This document shows, piece after piece, positions 50,139 through 58,692 of a DNA stretch of 64,000 nt. Position 1 is the stretch's first letter, and every line of letters starts with the position of its first letter. This DNA comes from Paenibacillus oralis. Lineage in GTDB: Bacteria; Bacillota; Bacilli; Paenibacillales; Paenibacillaceae. The stretch covers positions 5,414,304 through 5,478,303 of the forward strand of contig NZ_RRCN01000001.1 of assembly GCF_003863965.1 (NCBI RefSeq), written 5' to 3'. A model generated the notes under the pieces. That model was given only the letters and a program-made list of their open reading frames with translations, searched no databases and was not told the origin of the DNA. Position numbers and translations under genes: made by a program.

Positions 50139-51382
50139 CGAAACCTCCGCAATTCGATCTGTTGATTGTGGGCGCCGGTCCGGCGGGCTTATCGGCCGCG
50201 GCCGAAGCGGCCGGACATGGGCTTGGCGTAGCCGTACTGGATGAGTTTCCCGAACCGGGCGGACGGATGTTGGGTCAGTTTCACGAGGAAAAAGGACACT
50301 GGTGGGTAGGCCGACGGGAAGCTGAGCAATTGTTGAAAAAATGCGCTGCCTTAGGGGTTGAAATCCGCTGCGGCGTATCCGTATACGGCATGGTTAGGCC
50401 GGGCAACCGCTGGGTGGTCAGAACGACCGGCGGATCGCTAACGGCCGCACGCGTCCTGCTCGCTACAGGCGCCGCCGAAATTCCCCGGCCCTGCCCCGGC
50501 TGGACGCTGCCCGGCGTGATGTCGATCGGCGCGGCCCAAGTGCTGGCCAATGTGCACTATGTGAAACCCGGCCAGCGCGGATTGATTATCGGCGTGAATA
50601 CGCTGGCCATGGCTATCGCTCGGGAGCTGGCGGTCAGCGGCGTGCCGATCGCAGGTATCGTGCTGCCGGGGCCAGGTCCGCTGTCCGGTGAAGACGCCTC
50701 GCCCAAGGCGAATTTGGCGAAGCTGATGGGCCTGGCCCATTTGGCCCCTTCGCCATTCATGAGGATCGGTGGAAGAATAGCGCGAACATTAGGGATGGCA
50801 GGGCCGGCAGCCCGTTTTTTTCCCCGAGGCGGGTTGAAAATATGGGACATCCCATTAATGCTGCGAACGCAGGCCGTATCTATAAACGGTAAGGAGCGGG
50901 TGGAATCCGTCACGCTGGCGGACGTAACCGGAGCCGGCGAGCTCATCCCCGGCAGTGAACGGGAGGAGCGGGTGGATTTCGTAGCGCTGGCGGGGGGATT
51001 GTATCCGCTGGCGGAATTGGCCGCGGTGGCCGGATGCCCTTTTATGCATGTACCGGAGCTGGGCGGTCATATTCCGCTTCACAATGAGCAAATGCAAACC
51101 CCGGTGGAAGGCTTGTATGTCGCCGGCAATATTACCGGGATCGAAAGCGCGCTGGTTGCCATGGCTCAAGGGCGGCTGGCCGCCGCGGCCGTATGCGGCG
51201 ATGCCGGAGTATTGGGATACCTCAGGGAAAGCAAGCTGCTTGAAGCGATGCGGGAGGTCCGGCGTGTGCGCTCCTCCGCGTCGATTCAATTTGCGCCGGG
51301 TATCCCGTATGCCAGAGAACGAGTCTATCAGCATTACGCCGAGTTTCTGGAGGCTGGGGTGTTAAATGAGCAAATGAATTAG
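50135..51382 (+). CDS. FAD/NAD(P)-binding oxidoreductase subunit of HcnB/LhpE type
   Basis: The GTG at 50135 overlaps the previous stop. Residues 7-35 hold the FAD motif LLIVGAGPAGLSAAAEAAG, and a second dinucleotide-binding segment (GLIIGVNTLAMAIARELAVSGVP) lies near 150. The C-terminal segment VEGLYVAGNITGIESALVAMAQGRLAAAA is typical of HcnB-like proteins. At 415 residues it is shorter than HcnB homologues with a C-terminal BFD domain, which is encoded separately here at 49534. It probably forms the electron-accepting half of the D-hydroxyproline dehydrogenase with the DAO subunit at 43346. Confidence 0.87.
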   Translation: MTKPPQFDLLIVGAGPAGLSAAAEAAGHGLGVAVLDEFPEPGGRMLGQFHEEKGHWWVGRREAEQLLKKCAALGVEIRCGVSVYGMVRPGNRWVVRTTGGSLTAARVLLATGAAEIPRPCPGWTLPGVMSIGAAQVLANVHYVKPGQRGLIIGVNTLAMAIARELAVSGVPIAGIVLPGPGPLSGEDASPKANLAKLMGLAHLAPSPFMRIGGRIARTLGMAGPAARFFPRGGLKIWDIPLMLRTQAVSINGKERVESVTLADVTGAGELIPGSEREERVDFVALAGGLYPLAELAAVAGCPFMHVPELGGHIPLHNEQMQTPVEGLYVAGNITGIESALVAMAQGRLAAAAVCGDAGVLGYLRESKLLEAMREVRRVRSSASIQFAPGIPYARERVYQHYAEFLEAGVLNEQMN

Positions 51383-51396
51383 CTTCAAGCGAAAAC

Positions 51397-51602
51397 AATA
51401 AGGACAAAAAATGTCGTTATTTCGGCGATATTATCCATTAAAATAGAAAAAGAGGAAATTTATGTCGCTATTTTCCCTCCATCGCTAGGAAATGCCCGCG
51501 ATCTGCACCATTCATTGAACAATAAGGACACAAAATTCCGCTAATGGTGATGAACATTATCAAATCCGGACAATAAGATCATAAAGTACCGCTATTTTTG
51601 AA
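51397..51602 (-). repeat. Dispersed intergenic repeat family A, copy 3 (inverted)
   Basis: The reverse complement is collinear with copies 1 and 2: AATAGCGGTACTTTATGATC, CACCATTAGCGGAATTTTGTG, ATGAATGGTGCAGATCG, GGCATTTCCTAGCGAT and AATAACGACATTTTTTGTCC. It fills most of the 282-base gap between the FAD subunit gene and the secreted protease gene. Confidence 0.85.
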
Positions 51603-51664
51603 GGATGACGGTTAGTCGAACCAGAAGCCGACCGTCAACCAGAAATCAAGGGAGGGTATAAAGC

Positions 51665-53638
51665 ATGAAAAAATGGGTCTCGTTATGGATGAGCTTCCTG
51701 TTAACGTTTTCCTTGTTCGCTTTACCCGCTGCCGCCGAGCCTGCGGAGCCACAGCAACTTAGCAACGAAGCGGAAATTGTCGATATTTTCGGGAGAACCC
51801 TGAACAATTACGGCGTGGAACTGGTGGACTGGCAAGGCCATCTTGCCAATCCTTTTGTCAAATTAACGCTTGTTCCGCCGCAGAACGCCGCTTATCCTTT
51901 GACCATAAACATTAAGGCCAAAGGCACCTCCAGATTGATGTTGGACCGTCCCAGCACCTTTAGCGCAAACGGGGCGTCCAAGACGCTGTCGTTCCAAAAC
52001 GCCGGTGAGCGCAAGCCTTTTTACCTTGAGATCCAACCAGACCGGATCGGCGGAAACGGCGAAATCGAACATTACACGCTGGAGCTGACGGTGACCGGCG
52101 TGAATGGCGCCTCCCGCACGCAAACCACTCCGATTCGCGTCCTGGATCAAGACGACAATAGGGAGCCGGAACTGCCGCTTAAATTCGATTACAGATACGA
52201 CACGATTCAGCCCTATTTCAGCGATTCCGCGATCCGCGCAGCCAGTGAACAGGCGATCAAAGACTGGTTCTATTTCTTCGATATGGAGCCGTTTGATACC
52301 GTCCCGGCCAATGCGGAAACGACCTGGCTGCCGGAGGATGGGTTCAACGGGCATGTCGCCGCAACCAACAATGAGCCTTACAACGGAATGTGGATCTACT
52401 TGAGAGGACTCAATGGACCCTATTCGACCGGCGGACCGGCGAACAACGGACAATACCATAAGCGGGGCGGAGTGACCGTACCGGGGAATATCCATCGTTC
52501 CTTGCTAACGATCCTTGACTTTTACGATACCGCGACGCCGTTTGCTTCGCTGAATGACGAGGAATGGTACCTGTCGGAAATGTCGAGTACTCGCACGGAC
52601 GTTTACGGCCTGATCATGCACGAGTTTGGCCACGCGGTCGCGTATTCCGATAGCTGGCAAGGGATGGCGGCCTATGAGCGCGGCGGCTGGAGAACGGCGG
52701 ACAATATTATAGACTACCAAGGCGTTCCGGTACCGCTCGACAATAGCTACCATATTCCCGGAGATCAGCAGTATTGGGACCGGCTCAGCGGCCAGAACGG
52801 CGGATATAACCATCTTTTTCACGACAACAAGCGTTGGATGCTGACCAAACTGGCCTTGCTGATCGCGGAAAAAGCGGGCTGGAAATTAAATCGTGAGCTG
52901 ACACCTTTCCTGAGTCCGTCCATCAAAAATACTGCTGTTCCTAACGCAACGCCAGGAGGGAATTACGCACTGAAGCTGCAGGCCGAGGGCGGGGTTCCTT
53001 TCTACGATTGGACGATTACGCAAGGCTCGCTGCCCGGAGGTCTGACCTTGGACCGCTTTACCGGGGAAATCAAAGGGACCGTATCCGGCAATGCCCAAGG
53101 AAGCTACCGGTTTACCGTGCAGCTTCGCGATTACGACGAAATGGGCGCTCCGGTGCAAAAACAATTCACAATAAACGTCGGGCAGGGAGGAGCCCCGGCA
53201 GAAAATGTAGCCGTCAATGGAACGGCCTCCACCTCCTACGTATCCCCTTGGGAAAGTCTGGCCGGGCTGAATGACGAGTACGAACCGGAAAACTCGGCGG
53301 ACCGGGGACACCCGGTGTATGGCAACTGGGATAACCCTGGATCCGAGCAGTGGGTTCAATATGACTTCAACCGTCCGTTTAAGATCTCGTCCAGCGAAGT
53401 GTACTGGTTTGACGATAATCAGGGGATCGATCTGCCGGAGTCTTTTTATCTGCAATACTGGAATGGGAATAATTGGGTGCAGATTTCGAACCCATCCGCA
53501 TACGGCGTGCTTCCGGATCGGTATAATGTGACCAGCTTCGACCCGGTGACAACGACGAAAATCCGGCTAACGATGAAGGCCAAGGCAGCCGCATCAACCG
53601 GCATCCAGCAATGGAAAGTGATTGGCGAGCCCGCTTAA
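51665..53638 (+). CDS. Secreted HExxH metallopeptidase-like protein with Ig-like and discoidin-like domains
   Basis: The ATG at 51665 follows GGAGGG. Residues 1-24 are a signal peptide (cleavage near AAA-EP). Residues about 170-420 contain a zinc-peptidase motif MHEFGHAVAYSD (His319, Glu320, His323, with Asp329 at the third-ligand spacing of HExxHxxxxxD). Residues about 440-515 are a putative-Ig (He_PIG) domain (GVPFYDWTITQGSLPGGLTLDRFTGEIKGT). Residues about 520-655 resemble an F5/8 type C-like domain (NVAVNGTASTSYVSPWES...). It should be exported and may cut matrix or cell wall protein, perhaps yielding hydroxyproline peptides for the cluster beside it (inference). Confidence 0.78.
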   Translation: MKKWVSLWMSFLLTFSLFALPAAAEPAEPQQLSNEAEIVDIFGRTLNNYGVELVDWQGHLANPFVKLTLVPPQNAAYPLTINIKAKGTSRLMLDRPSTFSANGASKTLSFQNAGERKPFYLEIQPDRIGGNGEIEHYTLELTVTGVNGASRTQTTPIRVLDQDDNREPELPLKFDYRYDTIQPYFSDSAIRAASEQAIKDWFYFFDMEPFDTVPANAETTWLPEDGFNGHVAATNNEPYNGMWIYLRGLNGPYSTGGPANNGQYHKRGGVTVPGNIHRSLLTILDFYDTATPFASLNDEEWYLSEMSSTRTDVYGLIMHEFGHAVAYSDSWQGMAAYERGGWRTADNIIDYQGVPVPLDNSYHIPGDQQYWDRLSGQNGGYNHLFHDNKRWMLTKLALLIAEKAGWKLNRELTPFLSPSIKNTAVPNATPGGNYALKLQAEGGVPFYDWTITQGSLPGGLTLDRFTGEIKGTVSGNAQGSYRFTVQLRDYDEMGAPVQKQFTINVGQGGAPAENVAVNGTASTSYVSPWESLAGLNDEYEPENSADRGHPVYGNWDNPGSEQWVQYDFNRPFKISSSEVYWFDDNQGIDLPESFYLQYWNGNNWVQISNPSAYGVLPDRYNVTSFDPVTTTKIRLTMKAKAAASTGIQQWKVIGEPA

Positions 53639-53682
53639 ATGTGCTGATTTGATCGGGTGAATAGCAGGCATATCGAGTTTGG

Positions 53683-53728
53683 CGAGCCGTGGGGGGGAAA
53701 ATGCCCTTGCGGCTCGTGTTTTTTTATA
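53683..53728 (+). terminator. Intrinsic terminator after the secreted peptidase gene
   Basis: CGAGCCG (53683-53689) pairs with CGGCTCG (53710-53716) and is followed by TGTTTTTTT. Confidence 0.75.
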
Positions 53729-53748
53729 ATAAAAATTTGAAATACCAC

Positions 53749-53802
53749 TTGAATAATATTCCAACCTCCATTACAATCTAACTGATATTGATATTCATTA
53801 TC
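53749..53802 (+). promoter_or_regulatory. Promoter and Fur box of the iron importer operon
   Basis: TTGAAT (53749-53754) and TACAAT (53772-53777) have a 17-base spacer. A Fur box, GATATTGATATTCATTATC, at 53784-53802 matches the 19-base consensus GATAATGATAATCATTATC at 17 positions. It lies at the transcription start, so iron-loaded Fur would block the promoter. Confidence 0.88.
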
Positions 53803-53830
53803 ATTTAGAATGTAATGGGGGAGAAAAACA

Positions 53831-54856
53831 ATGATGTTCAGGTTTAACAAATCATTTTTCAGCTATATGGCGCTTGTGTTGATCATTACGGTGCTGGCAG
53901 GCTGCGGAGCCGCCGGCGGGGCGGCGGAAGGAACGGCAAATACGAGCCAGGCGGCGGGCGCCAGCGCGAACGCGGGCAGCGCTGGAAACGGCGTGACGGA
54001 TAGCAGTGCGGGGGAAGAGACGCGGATCATTAAACATGCAATGGGGGAAACCGAGATTAAGGGAACACCGCAAAAAGTCGTCACCCTGTTCCAAGGGGCC
54101 AACGATGTCGTGGTTGCGCTGGGGGTGAAGCCGGCCGGAGTGGTCGAATCCTGGGCGCAGCAGCCTGTCTATGAATATTTGCGGGCCGATTTGGAAGGCG
54201 TGCCCATCGTCGGGCAGGAGACTCAGCCGAACCTGGAGGAAATACATAAACTTAAGCCAGATCTGATTATCGCCAATAAGACGCGGCATGAGGACATTTA
54301 TGAGCAGCTGTCCCAAATCGCGCCGACCGTGATGCTGGAGACGCTGTACGACTGGAAGGAAACGCTGAACACGGCGGGCGCGGCGTTGAACCTTGAAGAC
54401 AAGTCAGATCAGCTGTTGTCCGATTGGGAGGCGAGAGTGGCCGACTTTAAACAGAAGATGGGCGACCGCCTGCCGATTGAAGCCACGATCACCAATTTCA
54501 GAGCCGATCAGGTGCGGATTTACTATATGGGTTATGCCGGCCAAATTTTGCAAGAGCTTGGCTTTACAAGACCTCCGGGGCATGACGAAGATATCTGGGG
54601 TGTCGAGCTTGCCTCGAAGGAAGGCATTCCGGATATGAATGCGGACATGATCTTTAACTTCAATTACAATGAGGAGGGCGAAGCTGCCCAGAAGAATTAC
54701 GAGGAATGGACAAAAAGCAAGCTGTGGGCCAATCTGGATGCGGTCAAAAACAACCAGTTTGTCCAGGTGGATGAGGTGATATGGAACCTCGGGGGCGGTT
54801 ACAAGTCGGCCAACCTTTTGCTCGATGGTCTGTATGAGTATTTCAAACTGAACTAA
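53831..54856 (+). CDS. Iron-siderophore ABC transporter substrate-binding lipoprotein (FecB/FepB type)
   Basis: The ATG at 53831 (or 53834) follows GGGGGAG. Residues 1-24 are a lipoprotein signal peptide with lipobox LAGC and Cys25, then an Ala/Gly/Ser-rich linker. The Peripla_BP_2 domain has the family patterns KVVTLFQGANDVVVALGVKPAG and LKPDLIIANKTRHEDIYEQLSQIAPT. It binds a ferric siderophore, most likely a carboxylate type made by the operon at 59320. Fur-boxed promoter upstream; two permease genes follow. Confidence 0.92.
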   Translation: MMFRFNKSFFSYMALVLIITVLAGCGAAGGAAEGTANTSQAAGASANAGSAGNGVTDSSAGEETRIIKHAMGETEIKGTPQKVVTLFQGANDVVVALGVKPAGVVESWAQQPVYEYLRADLEGVPIVGQETQPNLEEIHKLKPDLIIANKTRHEDIYEQLSQIAPTVMLETLYDWKETLNTAGAALNLEDKSDQLLSDWEARVADFKQKMGDRLPIEATITNFRADQVRIYYMGYAGQILQELGFTRPPGHDEDIWGVELASKEGIPDMNADMIFNFNYNEEGEAAQKNYEEWTKSKLWANLDAVKNNQFVQVDEVIWNLGGGYKSANLLLDGLYEYFKLN

Positions 54857-54873
54857 GGGGAAAGAGTGAGGAC

Positions 54874-55887
54874 ATGTTGCCCCTGTTTGCACAAGGGAAA
54901 TCCAAGATTTTGGGGCTGGCGGCATTACTGGTGCTGCTGGCCGCGGCGGGTGCCGCGAGCATGATTTACGGCCGCACGGAAATTGCGGTTTCCACGGCGG
55001 TGGAAGCGTTCAAACATTATGACGAAGAATCTACCCCGCATATCGTGCTCCGTACCGAGCGGCTGCCCCGGACGGTGATCGCCGCCGTTGTCGGCGCCAG
55101 CCTGGCGGTTGCGGGAGCGCTCATGCAAGCGTTGACACGCAACCCGCTCGCTTCTCCAAGCGTGTTTGGCATCAACGCCGGGGCGATATTTTTTATTGTG
55201 TTTGCAAATGTGGTGTTGTCGGTCTCCTCGTTAAATACGATGATGTGGTTTGGCTTTACCGGGGCCGCCGTTGCGGCGGCCGTCGTGTATGCGCTCGGCT
55301 CTATCGGGCGGGACGGTCTGACCCCGATCAAGGTTGTGCTGGCTGGGACGGCGATTACCGCCTTGTTCTCGTCCTTCACGCAGGCGGTGCTTGTTCTGGA
55401 CGGGACCGGTCTGCAGGAGGTGTTGTTCTGGCTGGCCGGCTCCGTCAGCGGCCGCACGCTGGAGATGCTGTATCCCGTCCTGCCTTATATGGCCGTGGCG
55501 GCTCTAGCCGCGCTGTTTATGGGCCGGGCGATCAATCTGCTGTTGACCGGCGATGATATCGCTAAAAGCATGGGGCAAAACGTCTTCCTGGTCAAGACGG
55601 CCATGGGCGCCGTGACCGTGCTGCTCGCCGGGGGCTCCGTAGCCGTGGCCGGCTCCATTGGTCTTGTCGGTCTCGTCGTGCCCCATATCATGCGCACATT
55701 GGTCGGGAATGACTACCGCTGGCTTATTCCCTACTCGCTTATAGGCGGAGCGGTGCTGCTGCTGTTGGCCGATGTGGCCGCCCGGCTGATCATCCTGCCG
55801 GAGGAACTTCCGCTTGGGATCATGACCGCCCTGATTGGCGGACCGTTTTTCGTCTACATTGCCCGCAAGGGGGTGACGAAGATATGA
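54874..55887 (+). CDS. Iron-siderophore ABC transporter permease (FecCD family, first)
   Basis: The ATG at 54874 is 17 bases after the lipoprotein gene. The 337-residue protein has the FecCD family features: RLPRTVIAAVVGASLAVAGALMQALTRNPLASPSVFGINAGA, SIGLVGLVVPHIMRTLVG and LADVAARLI...PEELPLGIMTALIGGPFFVYI. About ten membrane helices are expected. It forms a heterodimeric channel with the next protein. The 4-base overlap with that gene indicates translational coupling. Confidence 0.93.
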   Translation: MLPLFAQGKSKILGLAALLVLLAAAGAASMIYGRTEIAVSTAVEAFKHYDEESTPHIVLRTERLPRTVIAAVVGASLAVAGALMQALTRNPLASPSVFGINAGAIFFIVFANVVLSVSSLNTMMWFGFTGAAVAAAVVYALGSIGRDGLTPIKVVLAGTAITALFSSFTQAVLVLDGTGLQEVLFWLAGSVSGRTLEMLYPVLPYMAVAALAALFMGRAINLLLTGDDIAKSMGQNVFLVKTAMGAVTVLLAGGSVAVAGSIGLVGLVVPHIMRTLVGNDYRWLIPYSLIGGAVLLLLADVAARLIILPEELPLGIMTALIGGPFFVYIARKGVTKI

Positions 55888-56927
55888 GAGGTGCTTTTAT
55901 CTTCCGCAGCAAGCAGGAAGCCGTATCTCTGCAGGTCGAAAAGAGAGCGGTGCTTGTCATCGCCGTGCTTGTTCTTCTTGTCCTGCTCGCCGCTGTGCTT
56001 GGCACAAGCCTGGGCAGTGACTTGATTTCGCCGCTGGATGTGCTCCGGACGATTCTGGGACTGAATGCCGGGGAGTATGATTTTGTAGTGCTTACGTTGA
56101 GGCTGCCGCGGGTGCTGCTGTCCCTGCTGGTCGGAGCCGCGCTCGGCATGTCCGGCGCCATTTTGCAAGGAGTGATCCGCAACCCTTTGGCGTCTCCGGA
56201 TGTCATCGGCATCACGGGCGGCGCGGCGGCTGTTGCTGTCGGTTTTGTTACGCTGCTGGGCGGGGCGGTCAGCATCAAGCTGTTGCCGGCCTTTGCGGTT
56301 GCCGGAGCGTTGGCGACCTCGATGGTCATCTATGCGCTGGCCTGGAAAGCCGGGGTGACTCCGATCCGCCTCGTGCTGATCGGCATCGGCATTTCGGCCA
56401 TCACCGGCGCCGGCACGACGTTTATGCTGATTATCAGTCCGTTCTATACCGCCGGGCAAGCGTATATTTGGCTGACGGGCAGCGTGTACGGCGCTTCATG
56501 GCCGGATGTTTATACGATAATTCCGGTTATTTTGCTCGTCGTACCGCTTGTGCTTTGGTTTGCCCGCAGTTTGAACGCGCAGGAATTCGGGGACGATCTG
56601 GCCACAGGACTCGGCGTCACCGTTGAGCGCCACCGCTTTATGCTGCTGCTGTGCAGCGTACTGCTCGCCGGATTTGCGGTTGCCGTGGCCGGTACGCTTG
56701 GCTTTGCCGGATTGATCGCGCCGCATATCGCCAGAAAACTGGTGGGCCGGATGTTCGGCAGCCTGCTGCTCGTGTCGGCGCTGACCGGCGCCCTGCTCGT
56801 ATTCGGCGCCGATTTGGTCGGACGCACGGCGTTTCTTCCGCTGGACGTCCCGGCAGGGGTGTTCACCGCGGGGATTGGTGCGCCGTTTTTCCTGTACTTG
56901 CTGTTCAAGAACAGAAATCAATTTTAA
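55884..56927 (+). CDS. Iron-siderophore ABC transporter permease (FecCD family, second)
   Basis: The ATG at 55884 overlaps the previous stop, with GGGGGTGA upstream. The 347-residue protein has the same family motifs: RLPRVLLSLLVGAALGMSGAILQGVIRNPLASPDVIGITGGA, GFAGLIAPHIARKLVG and PAGVFTAGIGAPFFLYLLFK. About ten membrane helices are expected. It pairs with the permease at 54874 and takes energy from the ATPase at 56987. Confidence 0.93.
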   Translation: MRGAFIFRSKQEAVSLQVEKRAVLVIAVLVLLVLLAAVLGTSLGSDLISPLDVLRTILGLNAGEYDFVVLTLRLPRVLLSLLVGAALGMSGAILQGVIRNPLASPDVIGITGGAAAVAVGFVTLLGGAVSIKLLPAFAVAGALATSMVIYALAWKAGVTPIRLVLIGIGISAITGAGTTFMLIISPFYTAGQAYIWLTGSVYGASWPDVYTIIPVILLVVPLVLWFARSLNAQEFGDDLATGLGVTVERHRFMLLLCSVLLAGFAVAVAGTLGFAGLIAPHIARKLVGRMFGSLLLVSALTGALLVFGADLVGRTAFLPLDVPAGVFTAGIGAPFFLYLLFKNRNQF

Positions 56928-56986
56928 GTGTGTGTTCAAAAATTCGGATGACGTTTTGAACAACCTCTTTGAGAAGGAGGAGAACC

Positions 56987-57823
56987 GTGAGTATTTTGGA
57001 AACAAAAGAACTGACCATTTCTTATGGAACGGAGCCAGTGATCGACAACCTGAATTTGGCAATTCCCAAAGGAAAAATCACGGTGCTGATCGGCAGCAAC
57101 GGCTGCGGCAAATCGACGCTGCTGCGCACCATCGCCCGCTTGTTGAAGCCCCGGTCGGGCACGGTGCTGCTGCGCGGGGAAGAGATCGCCAAGCTTCCTA
57201 CCAAGGAGGTTTCCAGGCGAATGGCGATCTTGCCCCAGGGACCGTCCGCCCCGGAAGGGCTGACGGTGAGCCAGCTTGTGCGGCAGGGAAGGTATCCGCA
57301 TCAAAGCTGGCTGAAGCAGTGGTCCCGTGAGGATGAGCGAATGGTTCGGCTAGCGCTTGAGTCCACACGTCTATTGGAGATGGCGGAACGTCCGGTGGAT
57401 GCTTTGTCGGGAGGACAGCGCCAGCGCGCCTGGATCGCCATGACTCTCGCGCAGGGCACGGAAACGCTGCTGCTCGACGAGCCGACAACATACCTGGACA
57501 TGAGCCACCAGATTGAAGTCCTCGATCTGCTGTTTGAATTGAATGAGCAGGAGAACCGCACCATTGTCATGGTCCTGCACGATCTGAATCTGGCCTGCCG
57601 CTACGCACATCATATCGTTGCGGTCCACAACAAAACCGTGTTCGCGCAGGGCAGACCGGAGGATATCGTGACCCGGGAGATGGTCAGGGCCGTCTTCCGG
57701 ATGGATTGCGAGATCTCCGTCGATCCCTTGTTTGGAACACCATTATGTATCCCTCACGGAAAGGGAAGGAAAATTCATGATGAAAAAGACTACAGACAAC
57801 TCGCTTCAACCGGAAGAATTTGA
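56987..57823 (+). CDS. Iron-siderophore ABC transporter ATP-binding protein (FecE/FepC type)
   Basis: The GTG at 56987 follows GGAGGAG; a frame open from 56969 is not used. The 278-residue protein has Walker A GSNGCGKST (36-44), Q-loop ILPQGP, signature LSGGQRQRAWIAM and Walker B LLLDEPTTYLD, then the H-loop VLHDLNLA. It drives ferric-siderophore import. Its 3' end overlaps the start of the FhuF-like gene by 47 bases in another frame, so its C-terminal tail (KGRKIHDEKDYRQLASTGRI) is encoded by DNA used twice. Confidence 0.92.
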   Translation: MSILETKELTISYGTEPVIDNLNLAIPKGKITVLIGSNGCGKSTLLRTIARLLKPRSGTVLLRGEEIAKLPTKEVSRRMAILPQGPSAPEGLTVSQLVRQGRYPHQSWLKQWSREDERMVRLALESTRLLEMAERPVDALSGGQRQRAWIAMTLAQGTETLLLDEPTTYLDMSHQIEVLDLLFELNEQENRTIVMVLHDLNLACRYAHHIVAVHNKTVFAQGRPEDIVTREMVRAVFRMDCEISVDPLFGTPLCIPHGKGRKIHDEKDYRQLASTGRI

Positions 57824-58559
57824 AGTCCTGGCCGCCGACTATCGGTTAACCCGGGACTCCTCGCCCGACCGGTCATTCTCTATTCCGTTTGCCGATTTGC
57901 TGGACCCGGAGAAAAGCCTGGCTTATTTTCGCGGGGTAAGCGGCATTTTCGAGACCGATTCCGAGCTCGCGACCGTCTCGCTGTTTGCCAAGCGGTATGC
58001 TTTTCTTGTCATCGCCCCCGGACTTTATGCAATGTCCGCCTTCAACAAAGGCTTGAATTTGGCCCTGGAGAACGGCTCGATTGAATCGAGCTACCAGGGA
58101 CAGGCATGGCTGCCCAAAGCGAGGCTCCTAGACCTGGAGGCCAGTGAGCCAGGGGAGGGACAGAGAAGCGAATGGCGCGACCGGGTGATCGAAACGATGT
58201 TTGCCGGAAACCTGTCCCGGGTATGGAATGCCGTGTCCAAAGCGGCCGGCATCTCCAAAGCGTTATTATGGGAAAATACGGCGATTTATGTCTATTGGCT
58301 GTATGAGAAAAAATTTGCGGAAGCGGCCAGCCCCGAGCAAAAGCAGCGGATGGAGGAGGATTACCGCTATCTGCTCTATGACGCGCCTCCCCGTCTTTTT
58401 GGCGAACCGCGCAACCCGATCAAAAAGTTCAACAGTCCCAAAGTGTTCACGGCTGAATCCGCTAACCCGATCCGCGTGCGCAAAACGTGCTGCTTGTATT
58501 ATTTGACGTCGGACACTCCGCACGATTATTGCTCGACATGCCCCAAACGGAATCGTTAA
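57777..58559 (+). CDS. FhuF-like ferric-siderophore reductase with C-terminal [2Fe-2S] site
   Basis: I choose the ATG at 57777, which follows AAGGGAAGG inside the ATPase gene; the frame is open from 57732. The 260-residue protein ends in the FhuF-type cluster motif TCCLYYLTSDTPHDYCSTCPKR (CC-x10-C-x2-C). The preceding domain is the IucA/FhuF-associated fold. Such proteins reduce imported Fe(III)-siderophore to release Fe(II) in the cytosol. It is the last gene of the Fur-controlled importer operon and is followed by a GC-rich hairpin with a T-tract. Confidence 0.88.
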   Translation: MMKKTTDNSLQPEEFEVLAADYRLTRDSSPDRSFSIPFADLLDPEKSLAYFRGVSGIFETDSELATVSLFAKRYAFLVIAPGLYAMSAFNKGLNLALENGSIESSYQGQAWLPKARLLDLEASEPGEGQRSEWRDRVIETMFAGNLSRVWNAVSKAAGISKALLWENTAIYVYWLYEKKFAEAASPEQKQRMEEDYRYLLYDAPPRLFGEPRNPIKKFNSPKVFTAESANPIRVRKTCCLYYLTSDTPHDYCSTCPKRNR

Positions 58560-58560
58560 C

Positions 58561-58582
58561 CGGGGAGAGCCCCGTTATTTTT
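58561..58582 (+). terminator. Intrinsic terminator of the iron importer operon
   Basis: CGGGG (58561-58565) pairs with CCCCG (58570-58574) around a 4-base loop, followed by TTATTTTT. Confidence 0.65.
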
Positions 58583-58692
58583 GCTTGAATTGGCGCCGCT
58601 TTCCCCGGGCCGTGTGGCATGGGGCGTGCGAATGTTGTATGCTGCACGACGGGTATGACGGGTTCGATGGCTGGCCGAGAACGATGCGGCTA

